NCBI GenBank assembly: GCA_051294375.1
Contig: CM119270.1
Coordinates: 18,139,710-18,203,709 of the forward strand
Reading direction: 5' to 3'
Length of the DNA stretch: 64,000 bases
Source: Paraspadella gotoi
Lineage: Eukaryota; Chaetognatha
The notes beneath the pieces were generated by a model, which made no database searches, was not told the DNA's origin, and saw only the letters and a list, made by a program, of their open reading frames with translations. The position numbers were made by a program, and so were the translations under genes. Below, piece by piece: positions 12,831 through 22,269 of the stretch. Every line of letters begins with the position of its first letter. Positions within the stretch are counted from its first letter, which is position 1.

Positions 12831-13949
12831 ACCATCTGCTAGCGATAATGCTCATTTTTTTAGATAACGATTACAATAACAACAACGACAACCCATTGTC
12901 GCGCAGATAACGTTTTACTTAAGGATTATCTTCGCCTCGATGACGACAACAACAACAACAACAATGATCTTTCCTCCGTCTCAATCATCTCTCTCTCTCT
13001 CTCCCCCTCTCCCTCTCCCTCTCCCTCTCCCTCCCTCCCTTCCCCTCCCCGCCGCCATAAGCTCCTTCCGGATACAAGATGCGGAGAGGGAAGCATCTCT
13101 GGTTTTCCCCTGGGGCGTTGAGAGGCATATTAATGACGACAAATTCTTTTGCGCCAGATTGTGACGGCTTAACTTTCTCTGTCTCTCTCTCTCTCTGTCT
13201 CTCTTTCTATCTCTTTCTCTCTCTAACTCTCTCAGTTTCCCTCTTCTCTCTCTTATTTTTATTACTTTCCTAATTTTTCGTTTAACCTGTACCTCGGTTT
13301 TCAGTCTCTTTCTCACTCTATTCCTATTTATTTTCTTTCTTTTTTTTTAATGAGGATCGAAGATCGTTCCTTTTAGGAAATATTCTTTTTTTTCTATCTT
13401 CAACGCTTCCGAAATTGTTTTTATAAAAAAATTCAAGATATTTCGATATGGCTTAAAAAACTCATTAAAGAATTTTGACCAAAATTTCCTTTTGAAAAAA
13501 AAATAATCATAATAATAATCAATTGCGCCAAATGAGAATTTTTTTTTTTTTTTTAGTTTAAAATTTTTTTCGTTTTTCTCTTTTTGTGACGAAAAACGAA
13601 ACAAAAAAAACAAAATGGCGACCGCGAATAAAAATGGCCGCCGCCAGGGGGGACGCGTCGCGGAGAAGGCGCGGAGTTTGGGTGAAACTTAAACCGTAAT
13701 TTACGAGAAACATAAAATTAAACTCCGACGTAACGAGCGACGTGAAAACTCAACTCGATGTGAGACTCGAGACGCTGCGTGAATCGTATCACTTATATCC
13801 GTGAAAGAAGAATATTGTTTTCTGTGAATAAAAAAAAAGAGGAAGGAAAAAATCTAATTCTTAGAAAAATAAGATCTGACAACCTTATAAAAGATTAATA
13901 CATAAATTAATAATTATTCGCATTTAAAAAAAATATTTGTCATTACTCC
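12831..13949. other. Non-coding DNA
   Basis: (CAA)n runs near 12945-12964, CCCTCT units at 13000-13040 and AT-rich sequence from 13330. 13610-13800 has higher GC content. No gene seen. Confidence 0.5.
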
Positions 13950-14867
13950 TAACCCGATCTATCTCTTTCTCCGTCTATCTCTCTCTCACTCTCTTTCTCC
14001 CTCTCCCTGATTCTCCCTCATTCTCCAACGACCAGAGACCGGATGCAAACGGAAGAGCCCAGCGTTGACTATAAAGGAATAATGGAGTGTTAAAGCAAAA
14101 CAATACATTTGAAAAAATGTTTGACTCATTAACCACCAATGCCACGCTGGTCAGTTTCTCTCTCTCTCTCTCTCTCTCTCTTTTTCTCTCTTTCTCTCTT
14201 TCTATCTGTGTCAACTCACACTCCTTTTACAATCAAGTCAGCAATCTACTAAACCAAAGGACGAAGCATGATTGAAGAGCAGCTCCAGTTCTCGCAACCA
14301 TGGAAACCCTCTCTCTTTCTCCCTCTCTAAAAAAGATTTGTTTAGGTCAAAATTGATAGCATTTTGTCCAGTTTTTATTTCATTTCATATCTTTATTGGC
14401 ATAAAATATCATATCAATAATCACTAGATTAAGTGATCAAAGAAAACATGAGCATAATTAAAGTTATTAAAAAAAATCATGGGTCGTTTGTCACAAATAT
14501 TTAAAAATAAGTTTGAGCAAAACGACGCATTTGGGCCTTTAGTGGTAATCAGCGAATCAGATGTCAAGTTATGATTCATCTTGCAATCTCTCTTTCATTT
14601 AATAAAATTCCCCAACAATATATAAAATTTTTATTTTTCTTATTTGGTATTTGTTTTAATCCTGGTGATAATGCAGTTTATGGTCGTTATGGTTTTTATG
14701 GTATTTTTCGTCGAGGTTATAGTGTTTGATATAATTATAGTGTTTGTTATAATTGTATTTGTTGTTACAACCTGCAGTTACATTTCATATAAATGGAAAA
14801 AAAAATCAGCAAATAAAAACCACAAAACTATCACTTTTCAGGTAGATGCTAACAATTACATCAAAAA
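13950..14867. other. Non-coding, AT-rich flank downstream of the receptor gene
   Basis: Contains a (CT)n tract at about 14157-14205 and a GTTTTTATGGT-rich stretch at 14640-14760 that yields only a low-complexity valine/isoleucine frame. No gene is supported. Confidence 0.5.
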
Positions 14868-15069
14868 TTAAAAAATAACCACATTTTGACATTTTGAAAT
14901 TAAGCAATAAACAATTATAGTATGTAAAGAAGATTCCTTGATGGTATGTTGTTCATAATTGACTTTTAGAATTTTGCGAACGTAACTTTCACTACTACAG
15001 ATAACCTTTTTCATTTTAACCAAAAAACATTTATACCAAGTGTAAGTACTAAAAATATACAGATAGTCA
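14868..15069 (-). other. 3' flank / presumed 3' UTR of the LRR-KEN receptor
   Basis: Immediately after the TAA stop the sequence becomes strongly AT-rich with no further open frame of note. The first clear AATAAA-type hexamer on the minus strand that I see lies near 14630. The 3' end therefore cannot be fixed. Confidence 0.3.
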
Positions 15070-15645
15070 TTAAACAAAACTCAGTTCGAAGACATGATCC
15101 GGAAAAGGGGTGTCCAAAATTCTAGTCCTCAGTCCAACTTGTTGGCCATTCAACGTCACCAGCACCTCGCCCACTTTCTTTCCAGCTCTCCCCGCCAATG
15201 GCCCAACCAATGCTTTAACGTTATAGGCCTTTTTAAAGGGTATTGTTTCCACTTCACCATCGACCCCAATTCTTGCATGTGCCACCATCATTGCCATCGT
15301 CAATTTGGCGCCATTCATTGTTGGTGGAGGTAATTTTGAATTGTTATCTAGAGGTGGAAACGCAACGCCAGACACTTCATCCTTAACAACGACCTTTTCC
15401 AAATTGATACCATGAAACACTTCATCTGCAATTTCCAACAGGTACGCTTTCAGTGGTGCAGCAGGAATCACAGTCCAATCTTCTGGAAATTCAAGAAACC
15501 AAGTTTTGTCACCGCCGAAGCGAGCTGAAACAAGGGCCCCTAGGCGAACTCTTACCACTGAAACCTCAGGAGCAAGATTTAAAGCGGTTGCCTCAAAAAC
15601 CTCTCGCTCATAGGTGATGTAAGTTTTTAAGAAAACATCATTGTG
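15070..15645 (-). other. C-terminal extension of about 190 residues, no family recognised
   Basis: After the KEN domain, where IRE1 normally ends within a few dozen residues, the protein continues for about 190 residues. The region alternates hydrophobic and charged residues (VSVVRVRLGALVSARF, VGEVLVTLNGQQVGLRTRIL), suggesting beta-strands, with a proline-rich link (KLPPPTM). The frame stays open to TAA at 15070-15072. I cannot assign it to a known family. It could be a regulatory or RNA-binding module. Confidence 0.6.
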
Positions 15646-18600
15646 AGAGTCAATGCGGCCCATCCGCCAAAGGACCGAAAGCGCGTGACAATAGAAGAAA
15701 GGAAAAGGAAGGAGTAGACAGTGAAAGATCTCAGCGGGCAAAGGATGCACGTCTCCACTCCCACACAACCACTTGAAAACATCCCCATTTTCTTTTTGAT
15801 TAGCGTGAAGCACCACATTGCGGGAAAATCGCAAGAGACCCGTAAAAGAAGATACTCGATAGCCACGTCCTCGACAAGCGAATTTTTGCAGCAGGCGTGG
15901 ATTTAACAGCTGGTGCCAGGATCCCTGTTTGCCTATGACCAACCCAGCATGCCGTTCAGCGTTTGCTCGATCTGTGTCGGTTGCATTCTCGATCATCAAT
16001 TCGTTCAAAAGCCCTACATTAAGAACTTTAGACGACTCATTTGCAAGTGCTGGGCACTGGAGTGCGTCGGCAGCCTGGTAACCCTGATCAATTAAGCACT
16101 TAATCAGAATTTGGAACTCAACATTTTTTACCTGATTCCCACAGCCACTGGCAATTTTCCGAATAACCTCGGCTGAGGCAATTATGTCTGCGTTTTGTTC
16201 ATTGGTGCTTATTATGGCAGGCTCGGCATCAGAGAAATCCAGCAGCTTCAGTGTGAAATTGTTTCCTAGAAATTTAACATGGAAGCTTTCAATGCAAACG
16301 CGATTGTGTCTGATTGGAGATTTGAGCGTGTGAATATGATCAAGAGCAAGCATGACCTGCTTGATGAGCTCAACACGAATTGAGTGGAGTTTGAGTCCTG
16401 TCTCTTTGTTCATTATGAATACAGAAAAATCGAATAGACTTTGATCTGTCTCTTCAAAAAAAAGATGACCATTGAACTTGAGAAAAGGATTCCAAGTATA
16501 GACGTTGGCCAACATCTTGAGAACATTTTGGTGGTTCAGTCCTGCCGTGACTCTCAGCTCACGTTGGTAAAGTCTTCTTGAAGCCAATTGACGATTATGG
16601 TCACTAGGAAAGCGACGGCGAAGATAAAACATATATATCAGCAAAGATGACCAAAAGAGTATGATCAAAATCAAAAGAGCAAAAATGGTAAGAACCAAGT
16701 TTGGAGTCAAGGTTTCTTTTTTCCAGCAAGAGTAATAGGCGGAATAAAGGTCTGTTTTTTTGCAGTGAATTGATTGCGAAGTCGACTGCACCAAATTGTA
16801 AAGATAATGGACCAGTTCACAATCATTGCAATCCAAAGGATTTTGGCTTATAATTAAGACATCCTTCAAGAGTCTGAGTTCTTTTGGGACAGTAGAGAGA
16901 TTGTTGCCTCTCAAATCCAAAATTAGAAGGTTGGTGAGTTGAGATAGTGGTACCTCATGGATGTGAGAGATGTTATTAAAGGAAGCGTTGAGTCTCTTGA
17001 TTCTATTCAGGTTTTGAGGAAATTTCAACTCAGTCAATTTATTATAGGAATAGTCTAATACTGTTTCTGGAAATGCAATGCAATAAGGAAGGACGTTTAG
17101 GGCTTTCTGCCTGCAGTTGATAAAGAGCTGGCGATTCCACTCATCTGCTATTAGGCAACTGCAATTGATGGGACAGCAAGGGATGTCTTTGAAAGTGGAC
17201 AAGTAAAACATGAGCTTAAGGTTTTCGCAATCGCATTTCCATGAGTTTTTCTGAAGAGAAATAAAATCCATTTTTTTGGCAGTTTCCATGACGCTATTTG
17301 ACAGAGTTTGAATTTTGTTAAAGCTTAGATCTATTGATTTCGCAAGTTTTCTAAAACTAGTTACATATAAAAACATGGTATCAGTTAAAAAATTGTGACT
17401 TAGATTAATGAACAAATTGCATGTAATATCATAAAATTCCATGGTGTCTATATTTTTTAAAAGGTTATTGTTTAAAAGTATTTTAAGATTTTTAACTTGT
17501 TCACACATAGGGCTAACAACTTCTTGTAAATTTGATATGTTGTTGTAACTTAAATCAATAAATTCAAGTTGCAATTGTTGCCTATTATATGTTTTGAGCT
17601 TATTTTTTTGAATGTACAATTTTTTTAGTGAAGTAGATGTTAGTGATTTTTTGGGGATTGTTTCAATCAAATTCTTGCTCAAATCTAAAACTTGCAAGAA
17701 TTCCAAATTTAAATTTAAGCTGCCGACATTGGAGATTGAATTTCCTGAAAAGTCAAGTTCAACTAAATATGTCAATGGATCCATCCAATTAATGAGCATA
17801 TTTTTGAATTCATTACTACTTAGTGAGAGAGACCTTAAATTTAACGTTGAATTGAAAAATGATTTTCCTAAAAAAGAAATGAAATTTTTTCCTAAGTTTA
17901 ATGTTTTGAGTCTGTCTTGATATTTTAACAAGTTTTCAGGTATTGTTTTAAGACAATTGTTTGACAAATCAATAATTTCAACCAATTTTATGTTGTCAAG
18001 TACACTTGAATCTATAGTCTTTAACTTGTTATTATTCAATAGAAGGGTTTTTAAATTTGTTAAACAGAAAAACGCATTATTATCAATAAACAATAAACTA
18101 TTATAACTCAGGTCTAGATCTACTGTAGAACGCAAACCACTGAAGGTGTGTTCAAAAATGTATTTGAGCTGCAGATTCTTTTTTATCGTTAAATGAGTTA
18201 TTGAAATGTTATTAAAGGTATTGTTTTCCAGATTTTGTAAACAACCCTCTATTTTGAGGTATTCAATTCGGCCCACGTTTTTAAATGCATTTTGGTGAAG
18301 TTTCAATTTGACATTTTGACGGTAAAATCGACCGCAACCGATGTTTATGTTCAAATCGTTATCAGTCATGAAAGAAAACGCATTTTTGCCAATTATTTTC
18401 ATTGGGTTGCCAACGAGCCCCAATGATTGGACGCCCCTCAAGCTTCTAAAAGTATTTTCAGAAAATTTGGATATAAGATTGTTTTGCGCTTGAATATTAC
18501 CTATTACCATTTGTTTACCATTAAATTCTAGTTTTTTGAGTTTATTGTCACTCAGTATCATTGTTCGAACTCTGGGAGAGTAGGTGACTGCTTCAAAATT

Positions 18601-19930
18601 TGCTAATTGCGTCCCTGTCAAATTGACAAATCTGAGAAAAATGTTTTTCTTAAATGCATCGCGCGACAGATTTATCTTGAAGTTATTGGATAAATCTAAC
18701 TCCTGCAGGAGAGGCATGTTTTTAAACGAATCAGAAGTTATGTTTAAAGTTAGATTTTCTCTCATCAAAATTATCACTACATGCTTATATTTTAGAAAAG
18801 CTTGATCATCAAAGCTTCTGATACCATTGTTCCAGAAAAAAAGGGCGCGCAATTTGCTAGGAGTCACTAAAGTATGTTTTCCTATAGTTGTTATGTTATT
18901 ATCCATAAAAATTAGTAATTTTATATTTTTGTAGGACTCTAAGAAAAAGTCTTCTAGTCGTTCTATTCCTAAATTGGTAAATGACATAGCAAAGGTAGAA
19001 CTCTGAATGTCTCGCATTTTGACTCCGTCAAGGGTCGTTGCGTTGTTCATGATCGCATTATTTAATTGCGTGCATCCTGTTAAGTAATTAAAATATCAAA
19101 ACAACAGAACAAATTCATCTTTTCAAAGTTAATTATTTCATAAATCTTTTTTTCAAAACATTAAAGTAACGCAATTAATCAACAGACAAAAAAAATTCAA
19201 ATGAGACCAGCAACATCTGCTTTGGACCAGCTGTGGCCGCATCCTCTCACCGGCCTTATTATACTAATAATACCTTTATTGTTTATAAAAAAGTCATGAA
19301 AAATCCATTTTATCTACATAACAAAGAACAGTTATGGTGAAGCCAACGAGGCCGCTCTCCACTTGTATGAGCTTTAAGTTTTTATGGCTTGGCGGGCTGA
19401 AGCACCATCCCAACTTAGTATTTCCCCGCTGCAAAGCAAGCAAAGCAAAGCAAAGCAGAGCAAGCAGCTGTGGTTGGAGGTGGCTTCAAATCTTAGTCTT
19501 AATGCTAACTTTTAATTATGACTTTTTAAATTAAAAATTACCTGGTTTAATCCACTGTCGAATACTAGAACCAGTTCGCCACCCACATGACCAAAGGTCA
19601 ATGACAAAATAATAGATATTTATTGGTGAATGTTTGCAAAAAATTTGACAGTTATCTTCATTATTTGTCATCTGTTTAGATGAAACCTTATCAGGAAAAC
19701 TACATAAAAATAAAAAAAAATGGTTTAAATTTTTAAATATATTTACTACACTACCAAAAACGTTTAAAAAACTCACTATTGCATTAAAATTTTACTTACT
19801 TTGCATCTCTGACTACTTTTAATGCATCCAAAATGGCCGCAGACTCGAAATTATTCACAAAGTCATGACCAAAAGCGACAGAAGACACCGTCGTCATTAT
19901 AATCAAGGATATCACGCAGACCACACCCAT
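15070..19930 (-). CDS. Toll-like LRR receptor with pseudokinase and KEN endoribonuclease (IRE1/RNase L-type) cytoplasmic region; 3 exons
   Basis: Model: join of 19930-19800, 19699-19542 and 19076-15070 on the minus strand, 1,431 residues. The start ATG at 19930 opens a signal peptide (residues 1 to about 21, hydrophobic stretch VVCVISLIIMTTVSSVAF). Both introns are GT-AG and the phases join cleanly. Domains: Cys-containing N-terminal region (22-105); about 20 LRRs (125-705); first Cys cluster (C711, C713) followed by an LRRNT-like motif CCPINCSC (730-737); three more LRRs; second Cys cluster (C846, C849, C868, C880); transmembrane helix (about 890-915) with RRR stop-transfer; pseudokinase (930-1115); KEN domain (about 1145-1240); unrecognised C-terminus (1241-1431). 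The ectodomain arrangement is that of protostome Toll receptors, but there is no TIR domain. Family knowledge: KEN domains cleave RNA after dimerisation. Inference: ligand-induced dimerisation triggers local RNA decay or a splicing-type response. The open frame has no stop over 4 kb, so it is very probably a live gene; no expression evidence is available. Confidence 0.88.
15646..15933 (-). other. KEN endoribonuclease domain with conserved active-site residues
   Basis: The core motif YRVSSFTGLLRFSRNVVLH aligns without gaps to the human IRE1 segment that runs from Y892 to H910. Tyr1169, Arg1182, Asn1183 and His1187 fall exactly on IRE1 Y892, R905, N906 and H910, and the R-N-x3-H spacing is also that of RNase L R667/N668/H672. 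Trp1150 upstream matches the conserved KEN tryptophan. Downstream, PAEIF and PFPFFYCHALSVLWRM match the helix that carries the FP-x-L-x-x-x-x-Y pattern, after an insertion of about ten residues. I expect it to be catalytically competent. Confidence 0.8.
16021..16578 (-). other. Pseudokinase domain lacking most of the N-lobe
   Basis: The segment starts at an alpha-C-like helix (RELRVTAGLNHQNVLKML) only about 20 residues after the membrane, so the glycine loop and the beta-3 lysine are absent. A helix-E segment (VMLALDHIHTL) precedes RHNRVCIES, where HRD has become HNR and the metal-binding Asn is Ser. DFG has become DFS (residues 1043-1045). The layout follows the IRE1/RNase L kinase fold. Without the lysine and the catalytic aspartate, phosphotransfer is very unlikely. 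RNase L also has a pseudokinase in this position, where nucleotide binding supports dimerisation. Confidence 0.75.
16621..16698 (-). other. Transmembrane helix of the LRR-KEN receptor
   Basis: About 26 uncharged residues (for example VLTIFALLILIILFWSSLLI) follow directly after the second Cys cluster and are followed by an Arg triplet. This fixes the topology: LRRs outside, kinase-like and KEN domains inside. The stretch also marks the join between the Toll-like half and the RNase half. Confidence 0.9.
19077..19541 (-). other. Intron 2 of the LRR-KEN receptor gene
   Basis: The donor is GTAATT after ATT AAA CCA G, and the acceptor is CTTAACAG before GA TGC ACG. Joining gives Lys-Pro-Gly-Cys-Thr-Gln-Leu and continues into the long third exon in frame. 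The intron is 465 bp. It contains a short run of the repeated motif AAAGC but no open frame worth noting. Confidence 0.8.
19700..19799 (-). other. Intron 1 of the LRR-KEN receptor gene
   Basis: The donor is GTAAGT directly after residue 43 plus two bases (AA). The acceptor is a T-rich tract ending in TATGTAG. Joining gives Asn44 and keeps the frame. The intron is 100 bp long, typical of small arthropod introns. The same donor sequence and phase recur in the relic paralogue, which supports the model independently. Confidence 0.8.
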
Positions 19931-20388
19931 TGTGTGGAATAAAATATTTCTTGTTAAATCTTGTTAAATCTGAATTTTTTTTGTGTTGGTATGAATAGAA
20001 ATCAGGTAATTTTTGTTTTAAAGTTCGATTTTAATACTTTTATTGTTGCTATCAAAATTACAATATTACTATATAATGATAAAATATTTTTGTAATCAAT
20101 CTTAACTTTTTTTGGTGGATTCTGATAAAGCATAAAAGTTAAATAAAAAATATAACTACAACTTTCAAAGATTCTTATGTTTTCTTGGTGAAAATTAAAA
20201 AAAGTAATAAAATTATCGAAAGATGATGATGATGATGATGATGATGATTATAAATAGTTTTTCATATTTTTTCACCCGCTTATAATCAAAATATCGATAA
20301 AAAAATCCTAAATAAAATTTTAGCCTTTCCTATTATAAATAAATTATTCATGGTAATTATCCTTTCTTTTTCGTTGTTTGAGAGATTA
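19931..20388. promoter_or_regulatory. Upstream flank of the receptor gene, promoter presumed
   Basis: AT-rich sequence lies between the start codon and the inverted-repeat element. It includes an (ATG)n run at 20221-20248 and AT-rich stretches. I cannot pick a convincing TATA box or immune-factor site. The short distance means that the repeat element lies within the likely promoter region. Confidence 0.3.
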
Positions 20389-20429
20389 ACAAAGTTTGAT
20401 TTTATTTTGCAACGAATTTTATTTTAAAA

Positions 20430-20480
20430 GAGCAGACATGTTTCGGCTCACAATACGAGCCTTCATCAGCGCACATGAGT
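20430..20480 (-). ncRNA. Minimal hammerhead ribozyme motif, left arm
   Basis: On the minus strand the core CTGATGA (20469-20463) is followed by a five-pair stem II (GGCTC/GAGCC, loop GTATTGT) and then GAAAC-AT-GTC, which gives a two-pair stem III with cleavage expected after C at 20435. Stem I can form GCG with TGC and then mismatches. One extra A between CTGATGA and stem II departs from the strict consensus. Very short stem III is characteristic of hammerheads described in Penelope-like elements. Confidence 0.55.
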
Positions 20481-20512
20481 TATGAACTTGATACAAGTTT
20501 TTAGTTAAAGTA

Positions 20513-20556
<44 letters not shown>

Positions 20557-20660
20557 TAAAGGTTTCCAACAAAGGATTGAGTAAGGACAGTGATCAGTGG
20601 TGAGACAGATTTTTGGAAGTGGCTAGTTTGAATAAGTTTTGAAAAGAAGTGAAAATTGGT

Positions 20661-20692
<32 letters not shown>

Positions 20693-21410
20693 AACAAAAT
20701 AAATAAATAATTACATTTGAGCAATGTACAACATAGATAAAGATAATGGAAACTGTTTAATAACAAATTGAAATAAATTAATTTTTGAAATTGAAATTGA
20801 AAAGTTGAAAATTGAAATCGAGAAGTTGAAAATTTGAGATTTTAGAGAGATAGATAAGTAAAGATTGTAGTGAAATATAAGAATTAAGAAAGAGCTCAAA
20901 ATGATATAAGGGTGGCCTTGGGTTTGTTTCCTCAGGGAGCAATACCTGACCCAGCAACACGAGATCAATCCCATTATCCTCTCAACCCATGACGCGCCAA
21001 TGACCCGGCCCCGTCAGCAATACTCTCCTTCATAAGACCGGGGGGCCCAGCTCATTTTGAGCTCTTTCTTAATTCTTATATTTCACTACAATCTTTACTT
21101 ATCTATCTCTCTAAAATCTCAAATTTTCAACTTCTCAATTTCAATTTTCAACTTTTCAATTTCAATTTCAAAAATTAATTTATTTCATTTGTTATTAAAC
21201 AGTTTCCATTATCTTTATCTATGTTGTACATTGCTCAAATGTAATTATTTATTTATTTTGTTTCTCTCTCTCTCTCTCTCTGTCTTCTCACCAATTTTCA
21301 CTTCTTTTCAAAACTTATTCAAACTAGCCACTTCCAAAAATCTGTCCTCACCACTGATCACTGTCCTTACTCAATTCTTTGTTGGAAACCTTTAACCCTC
21401 TTCTCTCTCT

Positions 21411-21446
<36 letters not shown>

Positions 21447-21477
21447 TTTAACTAAAAACTTGTATCAAGTTCATAAC

Positions 21478-21526
21478 TCATGTCCGCTGATGAAGGGTCG
21501 TATTGTGAGCCGAAACATGTCTGCTC
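21478..21526 (+). ncRNA. Minimal hammerhead ribozyme motif, right arm (damaged stem II)
   Basis: CTGATGA at 21487-21493 and GAAACATGTC at 21512-21521 repeat the left-arm core in opposite orientation. Stem II reads GGGTC against GAGCC, so one pair is lost, which probably weakens activity. The upstream stem-I strand also differs by one base (TCCG for TGCG). Confidence 0.45.
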
Positions 21527-21571
21527 TTTTAAAATAAAATTCGTTGCAAAATAAAATCAAACTTTGTTAAT

Positions 21572-22269
21572 AAATAAATATTAAAAAATTAATATATGGG
21601 GTATGAAGTAATATTACAATTTTTTGTCTATTCTAATTTTTTTTAAAAATGATTAAATTTTCGTTTGAGTAGGTGCTTCATTCAAATTTTTTTAACCACC
21701 TTGCTGAGTTAGGCTACTCCTAGTATGAAAACCGGTTTATCGGCTGACGCCTAAAACAATGTTGAATCAGCCTACGATAACTAAGCGGTAATCAGCTAAT
21801 CAGATGATAAATTACGATAATTATTTTTAAAAATTTCTTTCAATTTGTGATCATAATAGATAGTACCATACCAAATCAATGGCTGCGCATATACATGTAA
21901 ATTGCTTGCAAGGGATTAAACTGAACTTTTGACGAGGAATTCAAATCTGCCATCAAAATTAAGAAGAGCCTATTTTAAAATTTTAATATTTTTTAAGGAG
22001 ATTAAATATATCCTACTGCAAAAAATAAAAAAACATAAAATTAATATTTTTATAAATTAAAGTTTACGAACATGATACTGGCCTGTTTTAGTTTTAATTT
22101 CTTATACTTGCAGCTTTATAAAACCATCCAAATTAAGCTTATTTTAATTTCTTTCAATTTGAAGGAGATTTTAAAACTTAAAATTGTAAAACTTACTTAT
22201 AAAAGTAAGGTTTATTAAAAATTTGACCTGAACAGTGACTTACTCTAACCTTACCATCCTACTTATAAA
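21572..22269. other. AT-rich spacer between the repeat element and the relic paralogue
   Basis: No open frame. Near 21786 a short motif (GGTAATCAGC, then AATCAGATG) resembles one at 14545, about 0.5 kb past the intact gene's stop. It may be the shared 3' flank of the tandem copies, but the match is short. Confidence 0.25.

Larger units (their letters stand above)
20389..21571. repeat. Inverted-repeat element with 0.5-kb arms (Penelope-like or related)
   Basis: The left arm (about 20389-20905) is the reverse complement of the right arm (about 21050-21571), with few differences and a unique spacer of about 145 bp. Each arm contains a hammerhead-like core, a (GA/CT)n tract and an AT-rich internal stretch. 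No reverse transcriptase frame is present, so it is non-autonomous. Penelope-like retroelements are known to carry minimal hammerhead motifs in terminal repeats that may be inverted; the assignment here is by inference. The element lies between the receptor gene and its relic paralogue. Confidence 0.65.

Noticed and set aside
15094-15906. Plus-strand frames at 15094-15333 and 15721-15906
   Set aside because: They are antisense to the KEN and C-terminal coding exon and show no independent features.
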